From Ignavibacteriota bacterium (lineage in GTDB: Bacteria > Bacteroidota > Ignavibacteria > UBA10030 > UBA6906): a stretch of 64,000 bases of DNA. The translations under genes were made by a program, and so were the position numbers. Location of the stretch: NCBI GenBank assembly GCA_016707525.1, contig JADJHP010000006.1:186001-250000 (forward strand). Direction: 5' to 3'. The notes beneath the pieces were generated by a model that did not search any database, was not told the origin of the DNA, and saw only the letters and a program-made list of their open reading frames with translations. Below are positions 54,749 through 63,330 of this stretch, piece after piece (the stretch's first letter is position 1; every line of letters begins with the position of its first letter).

Positions 54749-55975
54749 ATGAGTTCACCGCACGCGGTGCGGTCGCATATGCCGGGTTCTCTCGGTGCGG
54801 CCGCGCTCTTCTTGCTTCTCGCGTTACCGCTTCGTCCAGCGGTCGGAGGGCCTGACATGCTCTCCGATATCCTCAAGGAAGCGAAGCAGAAATTCGCCCC
54901 CGACCGCAGGACGGTCGTGTTCGACATTCAGCCCGAACCGAAGGGAAAGATCGTCGTGCTGCGGGGCGAGATCCACTCCATCGCGCTGAAGAAGGATCTC
55001 TTCGCGTTTCTTGCGCTGCACAAGGAATTCGTGTTCGAGGACAGCATCCAGACACTCCCCCAGCCGATCGTGGGCGACCGCACCAGGGGGGTGGTCAGCG
55101 TGAGCGTGGCGAATATCCGGTCCAAACCGGACCACGCCGCGGAAATGGCGACGCAGGCGATCCTCGGCACGCCGCTCCGGATCCTCAAGAAAGAACACGG
55201 CTGGTACTTCGTGCAGACACCCGATGATTACCTCGGGTGGACCGACGACAGGATCGAGATGATGACCCCGGCATCGTTCGAAGCATGGACGGCGAAGCCG
55301 AAAGCGATCGTGACAACGGAGATCACGTTCCTCCATGCCGGCGATGACCCCTCTTCGGAGGTGGTCGGCGATGTCGTGGCGGGAGGGTTGCTTGCGCTCA
55401 CCGGCGAAACCGAGGCGTCCTTCGCCGTGGAATTCCCCGACGGCAGGACGGCAGTTCTTCCCCGGAGCATGGGTACACCGTACATCGAATGGATCGCCAA
55501 AGCGAACCCCACACCGGAGAACATTCTGACGACCGCACGCCGCTTCTTCGGCGTCCCGTATCTCTGGGGCGGCACATCGGCGAAGGGCATGGACTGCTCG
55601 GGATTCATCAAGACCGTCTTCTTCCTGAACGGTGTCGTGATGCCGCGTGATGCCAGCCAGCAAGTGGATGTCGGCGAACCGGTCGACACCACCGGAGGCG
55701 TGGATCTGAAACCGGGCGATCTTCTGTTCTTCGGGTTCAAGGCGACGCCGGAACGGCGGGAGCGGGTGACGCATGTCGCCATCTCCCTCGGCGGCAAGCG
55801 ATTCATCCATGCCTCCACCGACGTCCGCGTGAACAGCCTCGCGCCGGTGGATACCGACTACAGCCAGCACCGCGAACAGATGTTCCTCCGCGCGCGCCGC
55901 GTGATCGGTGCACGCCCTGCGTCCGGGGTAAGGCCACTGAGAGACCTCCCTGACTATGGAGGCGGCCGTGAGTGA
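54749..55975 (+). CDS. Exported NlpC/P60 endopeptidase with SH3-like domains (gamma-D-Glu-diamino acid endopeptidase-like)
   Basis: 408 residues from ATG 54749, with GAAAGGG upstream. A signal or membrane segment lies at about 13-32. Two bacterial SH3-like domains follow at about 113-175 (VSVSVANIRSKPD...GTPLRILKKEHGWYFVQ) and 187-245. The C-terminal peptidase has MDCSGF (Cys283), THVAISLG (His342) and HAS (His354). This build matches YkfC-type enzymes, which cut murein peptides after L-Ala-D-Glu. The next gene encodes a dipeptide epimerase, the same pair as ykfC-ykfB. It overlaps that gene by eight bases. Confidence 0.9.
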   Translation: MSSPHAVRSHMPGSLGAAALFLLLALPLRPAVGGPDMLSDILKEAKQKFAPDRRTVVFDIQPEPKGKIVVLRGEIHSIALKKDLFAFLALHKEFVFEDSIQTLPQPIVGDRTRGVVSVSVANIRSKPDHAAEMATQAILGTPLRILKKEHGWYFVQTPDDYLGWTDDRIEMMTPASFEAWTAKPKAIVTTEITFLHAGDDPSSEVVGDVVAGGLLALTGETEASFAVEFPDGRTAVLPRSMGTPYIEWIAKANPTPENILTTARRFFGVPYLWGGTSAKGMDCSGFIKTVFFLNGVVMPRDASQQVDVGEPVDTTGGVDLKPGDLLFFGFKATPERRERVTHVAISLGGKRFIHASTDVRVNSLAPVDTDYSQHREQMFLRARRVIGARPASGVRPLRDLPDYGGGRE

Positions 55976-57095
55976 GTCGTCGTCACGCCGTGACTTCCTT
56001 CGCATGATCTCGATCGCAGGTGCGGCCGCTGCGTTCCATCCGCGGGCACTTCCCTTTTCCTCCACTTTCACCGTCAATGACATGAAACTGACCTTCACGC
56101 CGTATACACTGGAACTCAAGCACACCTTCACCATTGCCACGAGTTCCCGCACCACCACGCCGGACATGATGGTTCAGGTGGAAAAGGACGGCATCATTGG
56201 CTACGGCGAAGCGTCCATGCCACCGTACCTCGGCGAGTCCCAGGAATCGGCGAAAGCGTTCCTTTCGAAGGTGGACCTTACGACGTTCGCCGACCCGTTC
56301 GAGTTCGAGACCGTGCTGGCGTATGTGGACAGCATCGCCCCGGGGAATCCGGCCGCAAAAGCTGCCGTGGACATCGCATTGCACGATTGGGTGGGCAAGA
56401 AGATGGGCCAGCCATGGTTCCGCATCTGGGGGCTGGATCCGACAAAGACACCGGTGACCTCCTTCACCATCGGCATCGACACGCCCGAGGTGGTCCGCGC
56501 GAAGACCAAAGAAGCGGATATCTACAAGGTGATCAAGGTGAAGCTCGGGCGCGACACCGACAAGATGATGATCAACACCATCCGTGAGGTCACGGACACA
56601 CCGATCTCCGTGGATGTGAACCAGGGCTGGAAGGACAAGACCATTGCCCTCGGAATGATCGAGTGGCTTGCCACGAAGAACATCCTGTTCGTCGAGCAGC
56701 CCATGCCGAAAGAGCAGGTGGATGATATCGTGTGGCTGCGCGAAAAGAGCCCGCTGCCCCTGATCGGTGACGAAAGCGTGCAGCGCCTGCCGGATGTCCG
56801 CAAGGCGTGGGGTGTGTATGACGGCGTCAACATCAAGCTGATGAAGTGCACCGGTATGCGCGAGGCACACAAGATGATCACGCTGGCCCGCGCACTGGAC
56901 ATGAAGGTGATGATCGGGTGCATGACGGAGACCTCGTGTGCGATCTCCGCGGCCGCGCAGCTCTCGCCGCTTGTGGACTGGGCCGATCTGGACGGCGCCG
57001 TGCTCATCAAGAACGACCTCTTCGATGGCGCAACGATCGTGGATGGCAAGGTGACGTTGCCTGACAGGCCGGGGATCGGCGTCACAAAGAAGTAG
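55968..57095 (+). CDS. L-Ala-D/L-Glu (dipeptide) epimerase, enolase superfamily, with Tat signal
   Basis: 375 residues from GTG 55968, chosen because GGAGG lies at ideal spacing (55958-55962). ATG 55956 in the same frame has none and would add four residues. The N-terminus is a twin-arginine signal, SSRRDFLRMISIAGAAAAF, so export is predicted. Enolase-superfamily residues are complete: KVK at 190-192, Asp216 in SVDVNQGW, Glu243 in FVEQPMP, Asp268 in IGDES and Lys290 in NIKLMKCTG. The DLD motif at 340-342 is diagnostic for dipeptide epimerases. It converts L-Ala-D-Glu to L-Ala-L-Glu. Known homologues (YcjG, YkfB) are cytoplasmic, which makes the Tat signal notable. Confidence 0.9.
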   Translation: MSESSSRRDFLRMISIAGAAAAFHPRALPFSSTFTVNDMKLTFTPYTLELKHTFTIATSSRTTTPDMMVQVEKDGIIGYGEASMPPYLGESQESAKAFLSKVDLTTFADPFEFETVLAYVDSIAPGNPAAKAAVDIALHDWVGKKMGQPWFRIWGLDPTKTPVTSFTIGIDTPEVVRAKTKEADIYKVIKVKLGRDTDKMMINTIREVTDTPISVDVNQGWKDKTIALGMIEWLATKNILFVEQPMPKEQVDDIVWLREKSPLPLIGDESVQRLPDVRKAWGVYDGVNIKLMKCTGMREAHKMITLARALDMKVMIGCMTETSCAISAAAQLSPLVDWADLDGAVLIKNDLFDGATIVDGKVTLPDRPGIGVTKK

Positions 57096-57155
57096 AGAAG
57101 AGTCCTGCTTCCTTTACCCTTCACGTTCCATTCACCGAAAGGCCGAAGAGAGCGT

Positions 57156-58298
57156 ATGGCATCACAGCAGCGGTTGATCTCGTTGGACGCGTTCCGCGGG
57201 GCAACGATCGCCGGTATGATCCTGGTCAATAATCCGGGGACCTGGTCGGCGATCTATCCGCAACTCCGTCATGCCGCATGGCACGGATGGACCTTCACGG
57301 ATTTCATCTTCCCGTTCTTCCTCTGGATCGTCGGCGTCTCGATGACCCTCTCCTTCGCGCGTCGCGTGGAAGAGGGGGCCGACAAGCCGAAACTCCTCCT
57401 CCATGTGCTCCGGCGTGCGGCGATCATCTTCGGCCTCGGGCTGTTCCTGAACGGCTTTCCGTTCGGCCTCGCCCTGGGCCATGATTTCACCTGGGCGCAC
57501 ATCCGGATCCCCGGCGTGCTGCAGCGTATCGCGGTCTGCTATCTGATCGCCAGCACCATCTTCCTGTATTCAGGGATTCGCGGGCAGATCGCCTGGATCG
57601 TCGGATTGCTGACGTCGTACTGGCTTGTGACCGCACTCGTGCCGGTCCCCGGGTATGGCGCAGGCATCGTTGAGCCGACCGGGAACCTTGCGTGGTTCAT
57701 CGATTCGAACCTGCTGGCAGGCCACACGTGGCGCGGAGCGCCGGTGCCGGGATTCGATCCCGAGGGCCTCTTCAGCACCATCCCCGCGATCGCTACGGCA
57801 TTGATGGGCGTCATGACCGGGCATCTGTTGCGCTCGCGTCTCACGGGCGAGGAGAAGACCGCCTGGATGTTCGTGGCGGGGAACTTCCTGCTCCTTGCGG
57901 GTGCCATCCTCGATATGTGGTTCCCGATCAACAAGGCGCTGTGGACAAGTTCGTACGTCATCTTCATGGCAGGTTGGGCGAACGTCTGTCTTGCCATGTT
58001 CTACTGGCTCATCGATGTGAAGGGCTATCGCACCTGGGCAACGCCGTTCGTCATCTATGGCATGAACGCCATCACGGTGTTCGTGCTGTCCGGACTGATC
58101 GCAAAGACCATGGGCCTCATCCGCTGGACGGCGGAGGACGGACAGAGGTATTCGGTCTGGTCGTACCTGTACCAGACGTTGTACGCCCCCCTGGGCAGCC
58201 CGATGAACACATCGCTCATGTTCGCGATCTCGTTCATCTCGATGATGTTCCTGGTGGTCTGGTTCATGTGGAAGAGAAAATGGTTCCTGAAGGTCTGA
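57156..58298 (+). CDS. NagX-like membrane acyltransferase (heparan-alpha-glucosaminide N-acetyltransferase family)
   Basis: 380 residues with about ten to eleven membrane segments. Family motifs: RLISLDAFRGATIAGMILVNNPG at the start, WHGWTFTDFIFPFFLWIVGVSM, and RIPGVLQRIAVCYLIAS. The family includes human HGSNAT and bacterial NagX (DUF5009-type), which acetylate terminal glucosamine across a membrane or move amino sugars. In this operon it may act on glucosamine from murein. It lies 60 bases after the epimerase and 20 before the next gene. Confidence 0.87.
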   Translation: MASQQRLISLDAFRGATIAGMILVNNPGTWSAIYPQLRHAAWHGWTFTDFIFPFFLWIVGVSMTLSFARRVEEGADKPKLLLHVLRRAAIIFGLGLFLNGFPFGLALGHDFTWAHIRIPGVLQRIAVCYLIASTIFLYSGIRGQIAWIVGLLTSYWLVTALVPVPGYGAGIVEPTGNLAWFIDSNLLAGHTWRGAPVPGFDPEGLFSTIPAIATALMGVMTGHLLRSRLTGEEKTAWMFVAGNFLLLAGAILDMWFPINKALWTSSYVIFMAGWANVCLAMFYWLIDVKGYRTWATPFVIYGMNAITVFVLSGLIAKTMGLIRWTAEDGQRYSVWSYLYQTLYAPLGSPMNTSLMFAISFISMMFLVVWFMWKRKWFLKV

Positions 58299-58318
58299 CA
58301 CAACACGGGGTCGGCATC

Positions 58319-60049
58319 ATGTCACGCATCGTCATAGTGATCGGACTGGTGATGGGTATGTCTCTTCAATCGATGAACGCACAGGAGCCTGCTGCGGTCC
58401 TGAAGGAGATCCAGCGTCTCGAACAGCAGTACGGCGGGCATCTCGGCGTGATGGCGAAGAACCTTCGTACGGGCGAGGTGATCCGGTACAACGCCGAGGA
58501 ACGATTCCCGACGGCAAGCCTGATCAAGTATCCGGTGATGGCAGCGTACTTCAAGGCTGTCGCGGAAGGGCGCGTGAAGCCCGACATGTCCATCACCCTC
58601 ACGGCGGACGACAAGCGTCAGGGGTCGGGTGTTCTGGAAGGCCTCGATACCGGCGCGGTGATTACGCTCCGCGATGCCGTGCGGCTGATGATCATTCTCA
58701 GCGATAACACCGCAACGAACCTGGTGGTGGACCGGCTGGGGACGACACACGAGGAACGGCTCGCATATGTCAATGATATGATGAAGAGTGTGGGGCTGAA
58801 GAACACGCGGTTGCTGAACAGGCTCTACTCCTGGAAGACGAAACAGCGGACCCCGGAGGGCATCCGGTACGGCATCGGCGTGTCGACGCCGGAGGACATG
58901 GTGACGCTGTCGGAAGCGCTGTACCGTCGGACACTGGTGAGCCCCGGGGCCTCGGACGACATGCTGTCGATCCTGAAAGCGCAGTTCTACGACGACATGG
59001 TCCCGCGGTTCCTCCCTGCATCGTCGTGTGCGAGTTTTGCGGTGGCGCACAAGACCGGATTCGTGCAGGAAACCAAGACGGATGCCGGGCTGGTGCTGTC
59101 GGACAAGCTGGACATGGCGATCGCGATCTTCATCGACAAGCATCCGGACCATGGCGAAGGCATCAACAATACGGGGATCCTTCTCGCGGGCTACGTCGCG
59201 CGGGCGATCTGGAACCACTTCACCGGCATGACGGGGTATGACAACGGTCCGGTGGCGACGTCGCATGTGGACTGGAACATGATGCCGGGTGGCAAGTGGG
59301 GAATCTGGCGGTCAACCGCGGCGCCATTCCCGCATCCCGACCGGGCGAACGGATTGACGAAGAAAGATGGTACGCACTATCCCGCGTATCCGCATTACAT
59401 GGACAGCAGCATCGTGGTCTTCGTACCGGAGGGCCTGAAGCCCGGGCCGGACGGGGTGAACCTGATCATCCACTTCCACGGGCACGGCAACGACAATATG
59501 AACGTCCTCGAGCGGTACATGTTGCCGCAGGCTCTCGGGGATGAGAAGATCAATGCGATCCTCGTGCTCCCGCAGGGGCCGTATCGCGCGCGGGACTCGT
59601 TCTGCGGAAAAATGGAGGATCAGGGCGGGTTGCGGCGCATGGTCGAGGATGTGCTCCGGACCATGCAGCGGGAAGAGGTCATTCCGGAAGCACGGGTCGC
59701 GAAGATCGTGCTTTCCGCACACAGTGGCGGGTACCGGCCTGTGGCTTTTTGCCTCGAAAAAGGGGAGATGAGCGCTTCGATCACGCACCTCTTTCTTTTC
59801 GATGCTTTCTATGGTAACTTTGAGTTCTATAAGGCCTGGCTGGAAAAGGGCACGGGCATGATCGAGACCGCCTATACGGAGCATCTGGCCCGGGAACATA
59901 CGGATTTTGGGGATTCCCTGGCCGCGCCGCTCCGCGCGCGGTTCCATGCGGTCCCGACGGAGGTCGAGCACGACGCGGTGCTCGGGGCGTTCATCCACCC
60001 CTGGCTGTCGCGGCTTCCGGTTGAGTTCAAAATTACACCAACACACTGA
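58319..60049 (+). CDS. Exported fusion: class A beta-lactamase-like serine hydrolase plus alpha/beta-hydrolase-like domain
   Basis: 576 residues from ATG 58319. Signal peptide ending MNAQ. The first domain (about 25-300) has SLIK (Ser67, Lys70), SDN (128-130) and KTG (245-247), the class A beta-lactamase/D,D-peptidase set. No ExxLN motif with the deacylating Glu was found where expected, so it may be a peptidase or esterase rather than a lactamase. The second domain (about 360-576) has VNLIIHFHGHGNDN as oxyanion segment and LSAHSGGYRP (Ser469) as nucleophile elbow, like esterases. The fusion is unusual. Operon position suggests a murein-peptide or amino-sugar ester substrate. Confidence 0.82.
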   Translation: MSRIVIVIGLVMGMSLQSMNAQEPAAVLKEIQRLEQQYGGHLGVMAKNLRTGEVIRYNAEERFPTASLIKYPVMAAYFKAVAEGRVKPDMSITLTADDKRQGSGVLEGLDTGAVITLRDAVRLMIILSDNTATNLVVDRLGTTHEERLAYVNDMMKSVGLKNTRLLNRLYSWKTKQRTPEGIRYGIGVSTPEDMVTLSEALYRRTLVSPGASDDMLSILKAQFYDDMVPRFLPASSCASFAVAHKTGFVQETKTDAGLVLSDKLDMAIAIFIDKHPDHGEGINNTGILLAGYVARAIWNHFTGMTGYDNGPVATSHVDWNMMPGGKWGIWRSTAAPFPHPDRANGLTKKDGTHYPAYPHYMDSSIVVFVPEGLKPGPDGVNLIIHFHGHGNDNMNVLERYMLPQALGDEKINAILVLPQGPYRARDSFCGKMEDQGGLRRMVEDVLRTMQREEVIPEARVAKIVLSAHSGGYRPVAFCLEKGEMSASITHLFLFDAFYGNFEFYKAWLEKGTGMIETAYTEHLAREHTDFGDSLAAPLRARFHAVPTEVEHDAVLGAFIHPWLSRLPVEFKITPTH

Positions 60050-60061
60050 CTACGGAGTCCC

Positions 60062-62419
60062 ATGGCTGCACACATGTATGATACGGCTTCCACTGTTGAA
60101 TCCTATGAACTGAGCAAGACCGGGCGGTCGTTCCTGTATCCGCCGACGGAAAAGATCAAGGTCATCGAGGTTGAGAACTTTCCTCTGCTGGGGAAGCTGA
60201 CCGCATTCCGGTTCATTGAGTGGGTCCTGAAGAATCCGGACGGTGTGATCTCCCTTCCGACGGGCAAGACCCCCGAGCACTTCATCAAGTGGGTGATGCG
60301 CATTCTGGAGCGCTGGGACCAGGCCGATATCAGGACGCAGTGCGAAGCGTACGGGATCCCGACGGCACGCCGGCCGGTGATGGACGGCCTGCGGTTCGTG
60401 CAGATCGATGAGTTCTATCCGATGGACGCGACGCAGCAGAACAGCTTCAACTGGTATGTGAATGAACTGTACCTGAAGGGGTTCGGCCTCCGTCCGAAGA
60501 ACGCCCTGCTCATCGACGCGACGAGCCTCGGCCTTCCTCCGGGTGTGTCGATGCAGGAGATGTTCCCGAACAACATCGTGGACCTTTCGCTGCGCGTGCG
60601 GCAGACCCGCACCAACCTCGAACGGCGGCAGAAGGAAGCCATCAACCGCGTCGATGAATTCTGCATGGACTACGAGAAACGGATCCATGAGATGGGCGGG
60701 ATCGGCTTCTTCCTCGGCGGCATCGGTCCGGACGGCCACATCGCCTTCAACGTCCGCGGTTCGAGCGTATTCTCGGTGACGCGTCTTACCGGGACGAACT
60801 ATGAGACCCAGGCGGCGGCGGCATCGGACCTCGGCGGCATCGAGATATCGCGCAGCCGCCTCGTGATCACGATCGGCCTTGCCACCATCACCTACAACCC
60901 CACGGTCACGGCGATCGTCATCGCGGCCGGCGACGCGAAAGCGCCGATCGTTGCCGATGCGATCGAGAACAAACCGAGTCCGCAATACCCGGCGTCGGTC
61001 CTCCAGAGCATCGAGGGCGGACGTATGTATCTGACCAAGGGTGCGGCGAGCCGGTTGGTGGAGCGGCGGTTCGAGGATTTCCGGAACAAGCCGGAGGCGA
61101 CCGCTGCCGACATCGATGATATCGTTGTGCAGCTCGCCGTGCACCAGGGCAAGCGCGTGACGGAACTGCAGACGGAGGATTTTGCGGCCGACCGGTTCGC
61201 ATCGGAACTGCTCACGAAGTCGGGCCAGCAGGTCCCCGCGCTCGTCCATGGCGTTGCCGAACGCCTCGTTGCCAAGATCGAGCGCGGACTCGCTCCGGTG
61301 AAGGAGACCGTGTTCCTGCACACCGAGCCACATCACGACGACATCATGCTTGGCTATCTTGCGCATATCTATCATCTGGTGCGCGACCCCAGCAATAAGC
61401 ACTACTTCGCCAACCTGACGTCCGGCTTCACCGCGGTGTCGAATCCGTTCTGCCATTCGGTCGTGCGGAATCTCCTGCCGTATCTGGAGAGCCCGAAGTT
61501 CACCCAGATGCTGAAGGATGGCTACTTCAATCCGAAGAGCGCACCCAACAAGATGGAGGACGTGTTCCTGTATCTGGATGGCGTGGCCGCGAACAACGTG
61601 GATATGAAGAATGAGGGACAGGCGCGCCGGATGCTGCGCAACCTCATCGAGGTCTACAACACCAGCGACATGCGTGTGTTGCGTCTGCGGGTGAGGGACA
61701 TGGACGAGTACTTCAGCACCCAGTATCCCGGTGCGAAGGATCCGCCGGACATCCAGCTGTTCAAGGGCACCATCCGCGAATATGAGGTGGAACTCCTCTG
61801 GGCGTACTTCGGCATCGATGCGTCCGCGATCTCGGCGCTCCGCCTGGGCTTCTACAAGGGCGATATCTTCTCCGAAGAGCCCGAAGTGGACCGGGACGTG
61901 ATCCCGATCTATCAGCTCATCAAGAAGGTCAACCCGACCGTCGTCTCGGTCGCCTTCGATCCCGAAGGGAGCGGCCCGGACACGCACTACAAGGCGCTGC
62001 AGGCAGTGGCCGAAGCGTTGAGGATGTACGAGAAAGAGACCGGCAACACGAACATCCGGGTCTGGGGCTACAGGAACGTGTGGTACCGCTACCGTCCCTC
62101 CGAGGCGGAACTCCTGATCCCCGTTTCGCTGAATTCGTTGTCGCTGCTGCATACAGCGTTCATGAATTGCTTCGGATCGCAGAGTGCCGCCTCCTTCCCG
62201 AGCTACGAGCATGATGGGCCGTTCTCGGAACTCGCGCAGCAGATCCAGGTCGGACAATACGATATGATGAAGACCTGCCTCGGCCACAGTTATTTCCAGA
62301 AGCATCCCCATCCCCGCATGCGCGCATCACGCGGCATGATCTTCTTGAAGGAGATGGAACTGGCCGAGTTCTATGAGAAGGTCCGCGAACTCAAGAAACT
62401 CACCGAAGCAAAGGACTAA
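60062..62419 (+). CDS. nagB: Glucosamine-6-phosphate deaminase-like protein fused to a PIG-L-type domain
   Basis: 785 residues from ATG 60062 (GGAGT upstream). The N-terminal half is NagB-like: LPTGKTPEHF (phosphate loop), FVQIDEFYPM with Asp116-Glu117, and GGIGPDGHIAFN with Asp224 and His226. The C-terminal half starts at about 415 with FLHTEPHHDDIMLGY (HHDD at 424-427), the metal motif of PIG-L-type deacetylases. This domain pair is known in Bacteroidota NagB-like proteins of about 640-660 residues; this one is longer. It has no signal peptide, so it works in the cytoplasm, probably converting glucosamine-6-phosphate to fructose-6-phosphate and ammonia. The spacing to its neighbours (12 and 2 bases) shows an operon. 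Confidence 0.9.
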   Translation: MAAHMYDTASTVESYELSKTGRSFLYPPTEKIKVIEVENFPLLGKLTAFRFIEWVLKNPDGVISLPTGKTPEHFIKWVMRILERWDQADIRTQCEAYGIPTARRPVMDGLRFVQIDEFYPMDATQQNSFNWYVNELYLKGFGLRPKNALLIDATSLGLPPGVSMQEMFPNNIVDLSLRVRQTRTNLERRQKEAINRVDEFCMDYEKRIHEMGGIGFFLGGIGPDGHIAFNVRGSSVFSVTRLTGTNYETQAAAASDLGGIEISRSRLVITIGLATITYNPTVTAIVIAAGDAKAPIVADAIENKPSPQYPASVLQSIEGGRMYLTKGAASRLVERRFEDFRNKPEATAADIDDIVVQLAVHQGKRVTELQTEDFAADRFASELLTKSGQQVPALVHGVAERLVAKIERGLAPVKETVFLHTEPHHDDIMLGYLAHIYHLVRDPSNKHYFANLTSGFTAVSNPFCHSVVRNLLPYLESPKFTQMLKDGYFNPKSAPNKMEDVFLYLDGVAANNVDMKNEGQARRMLRNLIEVYNTSDMRVLRLRVRDMDEYFSTQYPGAKDPPDIQLFKGTIREYEVELLWAYFGIDASAISALRLGFYKGDIFSEEPEVDRDVIPIYQLIKKVNPTVVSVAFDPEGSGPDTHYKALQAVAEALRMYEKETGNTNIRVWGYRNVWYRYRPSEAELLIPVSLNSLSLLHTAFMNCFGSQSAASFPSYEHDGPFSELAQQIQVGQYDMMKTCLGHSYFQKHPHPRMRASRGMIFLKEMELAEFYEKVRELKKLTEAKD

Positions 62420-62421
62420 CT

Positions 62422-63330
62422 ATGCGTTGTCTGATCGCTGTCCTGCTCGCCGGGCTTGTTCTCCCGGCGAGCGGACAGATCCGCGTCGTCTCCACGGAAC
62501 GGCTTCCCCTCCCTGTGGACCGTGTCTGGAGTGCCCCCCAGTTCTCACCAGATGGAACAACGATCTTTGTGACCACCGCCGGCTACAGGGGGATCTGGCG
62601 ATACACCCTCTCCACGCGGTCGCTTGAGCAGATCTGTGATGATGCGGGGGCGGGGTACGGCTTCTCGGTCTCACCGGACGGCAACCGGGTCGCCTACCGG
62701 CGCACGCTGGAAGGGACGTCCATGAACCGCCGCGTGCAGGAAGTGGTCGAGGTGGAGCTTTTGTCCGGCGAACAGGTGGTGATGGCATCCGGCCGTGATC
62801 TGCCGACGCCTGTCTATGCAGGTGACCGGGTGTTGTTCGATCCGTCGGCTGCCCGGAAGAACATGGCACCGGCGATGGGCACGGGCAAAGCGGTGCTCGG
62901 GATCGAGGATACCAAGATCATGGCGGTCGTGGACGGCATGCCGCTGCGCCTCGACCCCTACCGGAACGGGAGCTATATCTGGCCCTCCCTGTCACCCGAC
63001 GGAACCCGCATGGTGGCCTATGAAATGTCGCGCGGGATGTTCGTCGCGGACCTTGCCGGCAACATCCTGGCAGAATTCGGGAGGTGCGATGCGCCCTCGT
63101 GGACGCGGAGCGGCCGCTGGATCGTCTGCATGCGCGAGAAGAATGACGGGCAACAGATCACCGGATCGGACATCTATTGTGTTGCGCCGGACGGTGGGAG
63201 CCCCATCCGGCTGACCGATTCGCCGGCGATCGAACTCATGCCCGTGTGCTCGCCGGTGGACGACCGGATCCTGGCATGCACCCCTTCGGGAGAGATATTG
63301 GTACTGACGTACCGGGAGGAGGGGCGATGA
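62422..63330 (+). CDS. Exported PD40/TolB-like beta-propeller protein
   Basis: 302 residues from ATG 62422, two bases after the deaminase stop. Signal peptide of about 18 residues. The blades carry the PD40 pattern: APQFSPDGTTIFVTT, GYGFSVSPDGNRVAYRR, WPSLSPDGTRMVAYEMS and YCVAPDGGSPIRLTDS. Such propellers sit in the periplasm and bind proteins or wall material. No catalytic motif was seen. Its TGA overlaps the amidase start (ATGA at 63327-63330), so the two proteins are co-translated and may act together. Confidence 0.8.
   Translation: MRCLIAVLLAGLVLPASGQIRVVSTERLPLPVDRVWSAPQFSPDGTTIFVTTAGYRGIWRYTLSTRSLEQICDDAGAGYGFSVSPDGNRVAYRRTLEGTSMNRRVQEVVEVELLSGEQVVMASGRDLPTPVYAGDRVLFDPSAARKNMAPAMGTGKAVLGIEDTKIMAVVDGMPLRLDPYRNGSYIWPSLSPDGTRMVAYEMSRGMFVADLAGNILAEFGRCDAPSWTRSGRWIVCMREKNDGQQITGSDIYCVAPDGGSPIRLTDSPAIELMPVCSPVDDRILACTPSGEILVLTYREEGR

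Noticed and set aside
60050..62311. A 753-codon minus-strand open frame
   Set aside because: It is antisense to the NagB/PIG-L gene, which has full catalytic motifs and operon spacing.
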